Origin: Ferruginibacter sp. | GTDB taxonomy: Bacteria; Bacteroidota; Bacteroidia; Chitinophagales; Chitinophagaceae | Direction of reading: 5' to 3' | NCBI GenBank assembly: GCA_013141115.1 | Contig: JABFRP010000002.1 | Span: forward strand, 1,290,647-1,354,646 | Length of the DNA: 64,000 nucleotides | Part shown: positions 57,001-64,000 of the stretch, one piece after another | Layout of the letters: each line of letters begins with the position of its first letter | How positions within the stretch are numbered: the first letter of the stretch is position 1 | Translations under genes and position numbers: made by a program | Notes under the pieces: generated by a model | What the model was told of the DNA's origin: nothing | What the model saw: only the letters and a program-made list of their open reading frames with translations | Database searches by the model: none

Positions 57001-57228
57001 TATCAATTAATGGTTATTGATAAACTACGCACGGCAAGAAGCGAAGTGTTGGGTAAAAATAAAATACCCGATGCACAGGAAATAAACCAAATTGAAATTG
57101 CAGAAACATTAGTTGGTGAGGCTGTAGAAAAAGCAAATACTTTTTTTACTGGTAAATGGAATGATTATAAAAAATTGGCAGCAAGTACACCAATGAATGT
57201 TTTTGGGGAGTATAAGGCGGTGGAATAA
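54064..57228 (+). CDS. VPS10/sortilin-like BNR-repeat exported protein
   Basis: LKARSIGPAGMSGRVTSIDAVLSNPNIIYLGTASGGVWKTENSGAKWEPIFD; repeated GGKNW/GGDSW blades. Confidence 0.88.
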   Translation: MMKKLHRFCGLLMIIFLSTAATAQKISLDQFKNLKARSIGPAGMSGRVTSIDAVLSNPNIIYLGTASGGVWKTENSGAKWEPIFDEQSILNIGAVAIQQSNPSVLWVGTGEGNPRNSINIGGGIYKSLDGGKNWKMMGLEKTKNIHRIIIDPENPNTIYAAAIGNPYAEHPERGVYKTTDGGDSWNLILHTNDTSGCADLIIDPTNPNKLIAAMWQHRRTPYSFYSGGVGSGLYITYDAGKNWKKLGKEEGLPEGNYGRIGLTICNAEPKRIYAMVEATKNGLYKTDDGGFKWELVNSNKTDVTNRAFYFQDIKVDPKNENRLYNITQTITMSEDGGKNFSTVIPYSGIHPDHHAFWINPNDPNFIIDGNDGGIGISRDRGRNWIFSEQLPVGQFYHINVDNKLPYNVMGGMQDNGSWRGPAYTWTNGGIRNFYWNSLSGGDGFDVSPDPENNDWVYSMSQEGELQKLNVTTGEDMSIKPPTPDVKMYLRFNWNAAFAQDPLDAKTIYYGSQFLHKSTNKGLSWQIVSPDLTTDNKQQQNQDNNGGLSVDITGAENYNTILCIAPSSKDSKVIWVGTDDGNVQLTKDGGKTWTNFRSKIAGMPLGAWIPQITASRHNAGEAFVVCNDYRRGDFKPYIFRTKNFGQTWERMLDENKAKGYALCMIQDPTEPNLIFAGTEQGLWISFDNGATFQQWKNGYPSVSTYDLAIQEREADLCIATFGRAMYILDDIRPLRKAAANNGTAFTKTLTVFEAPASYQANYKNAPGYEWSTWGLYEGQNRSRGAAYSFFIKNAAKADSTKKLKIDSATIKIYNSASELIRTTKIKVDTGFNRNYWRYETKGIRQPGSAKPKPGAAEPVNFGMPVYPGTYKIVVGLGKEADSTMLVVNADPNVANDKQVYDAKMVLLKRLDKSTVRLTDVTDRLAEAEETITKLDAQLKNVEGKEADSLRKAGKAMTDSIKSIRYFIFGKPQEKQGYGSPYQLMVIDKLRTARSEVLGKNKIPDAQEINQIEIAETLVGEAVEKANTFFTGKWNDYKKLAASTPMNVFGEYKAVE

Positions 57229-57246
57229 TTATTTACCTTTTTTACA

Positions 57247-57284
57247 AGAAATTGCCTCCAATTAATTGGAGGCAATTTCTTTTG
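57247..57284. terminator. Bidirectional terminator between convergent genes
   Basis: AGAAATTGCCTCCAATTAATTGGAGGCAATTTCTTTT. Confidence 0.8.
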
Positions 57285-57322
57285 ATCACTACTCATCAAA
57301 AGGTTGTTTTATTGTTCAGGCA

Positions 57323-60300
57323 TTATTGTTTTATAAATTTTGTCTTAACTGTATTACCATTCGTTTCAAAAACTGCTATATATATTGAGCTTGACAAAGC
57401 TGAAATATTTAATTGTATTAAGTTCGTGTTGGAAAAAACCTGATGTTGCATCAGCCTGCCCGACTCGTCGTATATATTTACCGATTTAATTATAATACCA
57501 GGGCTTCTGGACTGTGCATATAGAATATTATCGGCAGGATTTGGATATATACGTACATCTTCGGTACTGCCATTTACAAATGGATTTAAGCTAATTGCAG
57601 CGCTAATTGCTACACATGTTTTATAGGTTTCCTTTACTGTGTAATTTCCAAAAACAGTTGCTGAGTAAGCGCTGCTATTTGCGCCAATAATTGGTTGCCC
57701 ATCCTTATACCATTGCCAGCTTGCTGTAGGTCTTTTAGGATTTACTGTAAGGCTGTATCCATTTTGTGTAATAACCGGATTAACTTTAATTACTTCCAAT
57801 CGTATTTTGTTGCTTTCAATATTATTAGAAATAAGGCAACTTTCGTTACTTGTGATTATACAAGAAATTTCATCATTATCTGAAGGGGATGACAAAGTGA
57901 AGTATGCAGAGTTAGAACCTGCATTAACACCATTTTTCTTCCATTGGTAAACTGGCATTGAGCCTGCGTTTGCTGCAATTGCTGTAAAAATAATGGGCTG
58001 TCCTTCACATAATGTATTGTCTGCGTCGTTACTATTTATTGCTATTGCTGGCGTAAGCAATGGCCGCACAGTTACTGCTATACTATTGCTGTTAACATTA
58101 TATGCAGTGTAACAATCGGTTGGTGGTGCAGTAACCGAACAACTTATTATATCATTGTTATTTAAAGTACTAATCGAAAGGTTGTTGCTATTTGTTCCTG
58201 AGTTGATACCATTAATTTTCCATTGATAAACCGGGTTTACAATATTGGTTACCGCCGTAAAAGTTATACTTGAGTTGGCGCAAATTGTTGTTGCCGTTGC
58301 TGTAATATTCAATACTGGTGTAAGTACTGACCTTACGGCGATGGTAAGACTATTGCTGTTTGCCATGGATGAGGTTACACAATTTAATGAGGTTGTTAAT
58401 ACACATGTAATTATATCGCCGTTAACTAACCCTGTTGTGGAATAAGTGCTGCCAGTTGCAACATTATTACCATTCCTTTTCCATTGATATGATGGTGTTG
58501 CCCCTCCATTTACAGGTGTTGAGGTAAATACTACATTTTCACCGGCACATGGGTTTGTACGTGTAGCTGCAATACTTATTACAGGTGTTAAAGGTGCAAC
58601 AACATTTATAGTGATATTATTACTCGCTGTTGCGTTTGTAATAAAACAACCTGATGTTGCTGAAACAACACAAGAAACCTGATCGTTATTAAGAAGCGCA
58701 TTATCTGCATAAGTGGTGGTATTCGTTCCCACATTAACGCCATTCTTTTTCCATTGGTAATTGGCTGTAGGCGCATTTGTGGTAGCGGTAAATGTTACAG
58801 AAGTACCTGGGCAAATATTATTTACAGATGCTGTAATTGTTGTTACTGGCACAGCAGGTGTATTTACAACCATCGTTATGGTATTACTGCTGCCGGTTGG
58901 AGTACTAAAACATCCACTTAACGCTGTAATAACACAGGTAACTGTGTTCCCGTTTGTTAAACTGTTATCTGTATAAGTCGGAATATTGCTTCCTACATTT
59001 ACCCCGTTCTTTTTCCATTGATAATTTGCTGTTGGCGCATTAGTGGTAGCAGTAAATGTTACGGAGGTACCCAAGCAGATATTATTTGCAGAGGCAGAAA
59101 CAGCAGCAGTTGGTGGTTGATTGGCTAATGTAAGTTGCCAATCGCTTTGTGAGTAAGATACTCTGAATTTATCTACCAACCCTTTAAAACCGTAAATTCC
59201 CCACCAATTTGCAGCATCTTGAAAATTAGCTCCCCCTAAAAAACCATGCCCGTCATTTAGCTGAAAATTTGCAGTTGTGTTGGTAGCATAGGTAATACCA
59301 TCCACTTTTATTATAGTTCCTATGCTTCCATAGCTTACCGATACCACATGCCACTCGTTAAAACGAAATGGTGTTGCGGTTGCTGTTACATCTGTAAAAG
59401 TTTGCGTTGTTGTATTAAATCTTCTGAAACTAACATTGCCATTGGAATAGCCAACAATAAAGCTCGATTTTGTTAACCCGTTACTATCCACTGCAAAAAT
59501 GGTTGCACTTGTTGTACTATTGCCACCGAATGATGTATAGCCATTTTGAACTTTTACAAGCATTTCAATAGTACCCTGTTTAGGTAACCAAACTTGTTTA
59601 TCATATCGTATTACAGGGTAATCGTTAAATGCAGCGAGAGTACCATTAAAATAAGATTCGCCATCGCAGTAGGTGTTTTGATAAGTAACAAGATTTGAAG
59701 CACCATTAGTTGTTCCGTTCATATTATCTGTCCATGAATTAAATATTGGTATTTGCAGGCATTTTTGATTTGTACCGTTTACGTTAGTAACCGTTAAACA
59801 AACATTATACATTCCGTTTGCAGCATATGTATGCACTGGGTTGGCCAATGCAGAAGTAACGCCATCACCAAAATCCCAGCTATAAATGGCTGCACAGGTA
59901 CTTAAATTTGAAAAGTTAACTGTCAAACCTATTTTGATAAAAGAATAATTGGAAATTGGTGCAGCTAGGTTTACTGTTATACTATTACTTGTAATATTAT
60001 TTGCAGTAACACATGTAATTGATGAAGTTAAAACACAAGTAACAACATCATTATGATTTAAAGTAATTGTTGAATAAGAATTGGCATTTATTCCCACATT
60101 TACACCATTTACTTTCCATTGGTAAATTGGAGAACTACCAGCATTTGTTGTAGTAGCATTAAAAGTTGCATTTGCTCCACCACAAAAAATAGTGCTGTTT
60201 GCTACGATAGCAATGGTTGGTGTGGGACCCTGAAAGGTTATGGCATTACTTGATATATTGTTTGCTGTAACACAACTTAACGATGAAGTTAAACTACAAC

Positions 60301-61933
60301 TAACTATGTCATTGTTACCTAAATTAACAGATGCAAAACTGATGGAATTTGTTCCAACAGTTACTCCATTTATTTTCCATTGAAAAATTGGTGCTGCGCC
60401 TCCATTACTAATTGTGGCTACAAATGTTGCACTACATTGATTAGAAGAAGTTGCGGCAATAGAAATAGTTGGTGTAGGCGGAATACCACCTATGGATTGT
60501 TTTACAATAATTGTTGGTACACCAGTATTTGTATTAGGGCAAACAGAAGTAACCCTTATTTGAAAATACTCGGTTACATTACAGTTAGGATTATGACTTA
60601 TTTGCGCAAAATTGATAGGATTATTATAAGTACCAACTAGTGTAAATGGTCCGGTTGTGGTGTTTCTATACTCTATTCTGGTAGGGTTTGTATTTGCTGT
60701 CCAGTTTACTATTAGCTGGCTGCCATTATCAGTTACCGCTACAGCCGGTGTTACTAAGGTTTCGCAAATATTATAGTTACAAGGCATAATACAAGCGCCT
60801 CCGCTGCCTGCAATTCTATTATTAACTGTTGAGATAGATTCGGGAGCCCAAGTAGTAGCATTATTCACGGAAGGATTCATGATAAATCCTGATGTGTGAC
60901 CACAGCCAAAATTATGACCTATTTCGTGTGCAATTAAACAGCGCATATTGTCAATTGTGCCTCCATATTCCCGAATTACATTAGTATTAAAACCGTTTGT
61001 AGCACAAGTAGTATTAACCCAGGCAAATCCTACTGGCTGGAAAACACCCCCTTGTGTATACCAATAAGAAGCATCATCAAATGGCTTAGTAAAACCCGTA
61101 GGAGCCCAAGCCGTAAATAAGTTTAGGTTTGCGGCAATGTCAGGATTAAAAACCCATGGATTAACTTGAGGGCTTGTAAAAATTAATATCTCCGATATTT
61201 TGTAGTACAGATCATCAGTAAAAACGCCTACATAATTTCCTTCAACCAAATTCATTATTGATAAAATATAATTTGAAGTTTGGTCTATACTACTGCCATG
61301 ATTAAGAAACGTAGAGTAATCTACCGCAATAGCATAATCTATAACCCTGCAAATGCCATTTGTAATTTGGTTTACACCTCTTTCTGGTAATTCAATATTA
61401 TTTTTATACTCATTAACTGTTTCTGTTCCACATGTTACTTCCGTTTTTATTTCATCTTTTGTATTATAGATAATAACCAGGTCGCTTTCTGCTTCTTTAA
61501 CAAAATTACAAACCTGTTCAATAGCAAAATTTTCGTTGTCAATTGTAAAACTACCCAATATAAAGTTTTTTGCAACAGAAATTCGGCATTCATTTTTTGC
61601 TCTCTTTACTGTATTAAAATGAAGGAGTGAAGCATCTTTGGAAAATTGGTTGCCATTAGCTGTTATTACAAAATCGGGTTTGGTTAGCCGATTATTATTC
61701 TCAACAATAAATGATAAAATGCTGTCTGCTAAGTGAATTTGCAAGTTTCTGATTTCGGCACTTAAGCTGTTAGTTAAATCTACTTTCCATAGTTCAAACT
61801 TATGAAACTTACCACTAAGGACACTTTTATCAAAGCTGACTTTTTCAAACTGGATAACATTATCATGATTTTGACCAAATACTACAAAAGAAAAAAATAT
61901 TTGAAATAAGCAAAAGAGTAAACGTTTATTCAT
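57323..61933 (-). CDS. Large secreted zinc metalloprotease (M12B-like) with PKD, LamG-like and tandem Ig-like domains and T9SS sorting domain
   Basis: HEIGHNFGCGH zinc motif; PKD YSWDFGDGVTSALANPVHTYAANGMYNVCLTVTN; repeated YQWKKNGVNVG modules; C-term VRIYPNPADNILYA...KTKFIKQ. Confidence 0.92.
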   Translation of the reverse strand: MNKRLLFCLFQIFFSFVVFGQNHDNVIQFEKVSFDKSVLSGKFHKFELWKVDLTNSLSAEIRNLQIHLADSILSFIVENNNRLTKPDFVITANGNQFSKDASLLHFNTVKRAKNECRISVAKNFILGSFTIDNENFAIEQVCNFVKEAESDLVIIYNTKDEIKTEVTCGTETVNEYKNNIELPERGVNQITNGICRVIDYAIAVDYSTFLNHGSSIDQTSNYILSIMNLVEGNYVGVFTDDLYYKISEILIFTSPQVNPWVFNPDIAANLNLFTAWAPTGFTKPFDDASYWYTQGGVFQPVGFAWVNTTCATNGFNTNVIREYGGTIDNMRCLIAHEIGHNFGCGHTSGFIMNPSVNNATTWAPESISTVNNRIAGSGGACIMPCNYNICETLVTPAVAVTDNGSQLIVNWTANTNPTRIEYRNTTTGPFTLVGTYNNPINFAQISHNPNCNVTEYFQIRVTSVCPNTNTGVPTIIVKQSIGGIPPTPTISIAATSSNQCSATFVATISNGGAAPIFQWKINGVTVGTNSISFASVNLGNNDIVSCSLTSSLSCVTANNISSNAITFQGPTPTIAIVANSTIFCGGANATFNATTTNAGSSPIYQWKVNGVNVGINANSYSTITLNHNDVVTCVLTSSITCVTANNITSNSITVNLAAPISNYSFIKIGLTVNFSNLSTCAAIYSWDFGDGVTSALANPVHTYAANGMYNVCLTVTNVNGTNQKCLQIPIFNSWTDNMNGTTNGASNLVTYQNTYCDGESYFNGTLAAFNDYPVIRYDKQVWLPKQGTIEMLVKVQNGYTSFGGNSTTSATIFAVDSNGLTKSSFIVGYSNGNVSFRRFNTTTQTFTDVTATATPFRFNEWHVVSVSYGSIGTIIKVDGITYATNTTANFQLNDGHGFLGGANFQDAANWWGIYGFKGLVDKFRVSYSQSDWQLTLANQPPTAAVSASANNICLGTSVTFTATTNAPTANYQWKKNGVNVGSNIPTYTDNSLTNGNTVTCVITALSGCFSTPTGSSNTITMVVNTPAVPVTTITASVNNICPGTSVTFTATTNAPTANYQWKKNGVNVGTNTTTYADNALLNNDQVSCVVSATSGCFITNATASNNITINVVAPLTPVISIAATRTNPCAGENVVFTSTPVNGGATPSYQWKRNGNNVATGSTYSTTGLVNGDIITCVLTTSLNCVTSSMANSNSLTIAVRSVLTPVLNITATATTICANSSITFTAVTNIVNPVYQWKINGINSGTNSNNLSISTLNNNDIISCSVTAPPTDCYTAYNVNSNSIAVTVRPLLTPAIAINSNDADNTLCEGQPIIFTAIAANAGSMPVYQWKKNGVNAGSNSAYFTLSSPSDNDEISCIITSNESCLISNNIESNKIRLEVIKVNPVITQNGYSLTVNPKRPTASWQWYKDGQPIIGANSSAYSATVFGNYTVKETYKTCVAISAAISLNPFVNGSTEDVRIYPNPADNILYAQSRSPGIIIKSVNIYDESGRLMQHQVFSNTNLIQLNISALSSSIYIAVFETNGNTVKTKFIKQ

Positions 61934-62054
61934 AACTGTTGATTAATTAATCAAATAAAAAACATAAACAACTATGCGAACAACATTTTTTCACCAAACC
62001 CCCAAATCCCAACACGAAACAGATTTTCCATAAACTTCTTTTCGCTATTTTTAA

Positions 62055-64000
62055 ATGGTGAAATATTTGCTGGTTTTTATTGTACTCCTACTCAACGGCA
62101 TCGCCTATGGCCAAAATACTTTTCCGGCAGGTGTTGCCAATACTTATACTTTGGGTGAAAAAGAAGGGTATAACGGTTTTAATTATGCCGCTATATACCA
62201 TGCTCCATCAGGCAAAGTATATACAAGAACGTACTATGGCGAAATAGCCATACACGGCAATAACTACAGTATTCCATTGCCTTCTATTTCTTTAGAAGGC
62301 ACACAGGCGGGGTACTTTTATGAAGTAAATGAAAAAGAAATCTGGTACTACGATTCTAAAAGAATTGCTGTTATCCGTAATGATACCGTACAACGCATTA
62401 TCCGCCTGCCGGAAGAAACTTTTTTTTATTCCGAATTCAACAAATCCCTTATTTACGTTTACAATAGAAAGGGCTATATTGATATCTATACCTTTTCAGG
62501 AAATGAATTGGTTAAAAAATCTTCTTACCCGGCGTTAACAGCAAAGTTTTTCAATGCCATTTATCGCTTCGGTAAAAATATTTATACTGCCGCAGTTGAA
62601 GGCGACTCCCTATTGATATATGAGCTAACACCTGAAACATTCCATTTTAAGCAAGTGGCTGTATATGCCACAGGCAAGGCAATTATTGTGCAATTTATAG
62701 ATGCCCGCAATTTGATAGTACAACTTACAGATACTAAAACAACAACCTTTTGTGTTATAGAAAATGGCACACTTAAAAAACCACTTGAAGGCGAAAAATT
62801 AAATAATATTTTTCCACTTAACACTGACTGCTATCCTTACGGATTAAAAAAAATGGGTGATAAATACAAACAGATTTTTAGCGTTACGCAACCAGAAGAA
62901 AACAACCCTGTTTTTATTTCGCAGGATAACCCAAACCTGGTTGGTACAGAAAAACAATATGGTTCGTTTTACGCCAGCACGGGTAATAAACCTTTGCGCA
63001 TTTTTACCACTGTAAAAAAATATCCTTATATATTCCACAATAGCAGCGCCAATTCCATTTTTTCGCTCCAGCAAGATTATACCGGAGATATTTGGGCAGG
63101 CAGTTACAACGGCGGTATTTCCATTATTCATGATAATGTGGCAAGCCCGGTACCCAGTATAAAAAAAAGGATAACCAACGGCGGCTCTTCTTTTAAAAAA
63201 AATATGTACCTGATAGATGAGGGAATAGGAGGCGGATTATTTCGTGTTGATAAAAACGGGAACAATAATAAGCTTACTCAGGATGTGTTTGGCTTTTACA
63301 CTTACATTTCAAAAAATGGCAACTATTTTTACCTCGGCACTGGTGGTTACAATGGATTGTGGCAAACAACTACTGCCCAAATAGAAACTGGTAAACCCAA
63401 TTGGCATAAAATAGACAGCAGCAAAGGTGCCAATCTTTTAAACATTTTAACTATTACAGAAGATACACTTGGCCGCATTTGGTGTGGCCACCCAAAAAGA
63501 GGAATTCTTATTTACTATCCAGAAAAAGATATTGTTAAAACATGGTTAACAGATAAAAACGAAAGTCCCTTTGGTGCTTTTTCTTCTATCAGCGATACTA
63601 AAGGTACTGTATGGATGGGTAGTGGCGCAAACGGCCTTTGGTATTATAACGATTATAACAAAGAACCCTCGCCTCTTAACTGCAAAAGGATTAATCATCC
63701 CTTGTTGGCAAATAGTAAATCAATCACGGCCCTTACTCAATACAACAACTGGCTTGTTATTAGCGGTTACGATAAAATAATGTTGCTTAACCTGGATTCT
63801 TTTTATCAAAAAAATAAAATCATTCTCCGTTATCTTAACCCACAGGAAGCTGGCTTTACCTCATTTACTGAACAAAACACTTTACTAACTTCTAAAAAAG
63901 ACAGTACGGTTTGGTTTAGTACCAGCGATATGTTGTATCAATGGAATGTAAAAAAATGGTTAGGCTTACCTGCCTATAAAGTAACTGCTACTGTTTTTGT
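62055..64000 (+). CDS. Propeller-containing sensor/regulatory protein (3' truncated by window edge)
   Basis: Open frame from ATG 62055 (MVKYLLVFIVLLLNGIAYGQNTFPAGVANTYTLGEKEGYNGFNYAAIY) to window end; regulator-propeller motifs DYTGDIWAGSYNGGISIIH, DTLGRIWCGHPKRGILIY, DTKGTVWMGSGANGLWYY. Missing from the supplied track because it has no stop in the window. Confidence 0.8.
   Translation, partial: MVKYLLVFIVLLLNGIAYGQNTFPAGVANTYTLGEKEGYNGFNYAAIYHAPSGKVYTRTYYGEIAIHGNNYSIPLPSISLEGTQAGYFYEVNEKEIWYYDSKRIAVIRNDTVQRIIRLPEETFFYSEFNKSLIYVYNRKGYIDIYTFSGNELVKKSSYPALTAKFFNAIYRFGKNIYTAAVEGDSLLIYELTPETFHFKQVAVYATGKAIIVQFIDARNLIVQLTDTKTTTFCVIENGTLKKPLEGEKLNNIFPLNTDCYPYGLKKMGDKYKQIFSVTQPEENNPVFISQDNPNLVGTEKQYGSFYASTGNKPLRIFTTVKKYPYIFHNSSANSIFSLQQDYTGDIWAGSYNGGISIIHDNVASPVPSIKKRITNGGSSFKKNMYLIDEGIGGGLFRVDKNGNNNKLTQDVFGFYTYISKNGNYFYLGTGGYNGLWQTTTAQIETGKPNWHKIDSSKGANLLNILTITEDTLGRIWCGHPKRGILIYYPEKDIVKTWLTDKNESPFGAFSSISDTKGTVWMGSGANGLWYYNDYNKEPSPLNCKRINHPLLANSKSITALTQYNNWLVISGYDKIMLLNLDSFYQKNKIILRYLNPQEAGFTSFTEQNTLLTSKKDSTVWFSTSDMLYQWNVKKWLGLPAYKVTATVF

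Noticed and set aside
1-64000. tRNA/rRNA genes or prophage
   Set aside because: No recognisable cloverleaf, rRNA segment or phage structural/integrase genes were seen by eye; a tRNAscan/Infernal run would be needed to exclude small RNAs.

Overview
This 64 kb window looks like Bacteroidota chromosome, probably Chitinophagaceae-like; that is inferred from T9SS-type C-terminal sorting domains, LytTR regulation, SulP/DAB genes and a TTTG-N19-TAnnTTTG promoter, with no rRNA or marker gene to confirm it. Most of it is ordinary: PpiC isomerase, metF, a LptB-like ATPase, GH3, fabG, adk, msrB, S9 peptidase, DUF3857/transglutaminase proteins, VPS10-like protein, paaZ, and large T9SS-type secreted proteins. 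Four regions stand out. (1) About 3.4-9.4 kb is an accessory island: an orphan Rhs core/toxin tip with a candidate immunity gene, several further tip/immunity fragments, a 647-bp tandem duplication carrying an Imm35-like gene, two RAYT-type Y1 transposases, and at least three families of hairpin repeats that flank the transposases in inverted orientation and run into the toxin-tip reading frames. (2) About 18.9-27.2 kb is an inorganic-carbon cluster (SulP, beta-carbonic anhydrase, DabA, DabB, a divergent second beta-carbonic anhydrase, and a small uncharacterised membrane-anchored protein). (3) About 14.1-18.9 kb is a type I secretion operon whose ABC subunit has a degenerate nucleotide-binding domain (signature, D-loop and H-loop altered, Walker A intact). 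(4) About 28-39 kb is a run of small exported proteins, a 12-copy repeat protein and T9SS cargo next to a propeller histidine kinase/LytTR pair. All calls come from reading the sequence and supplied translations; no searches were run.
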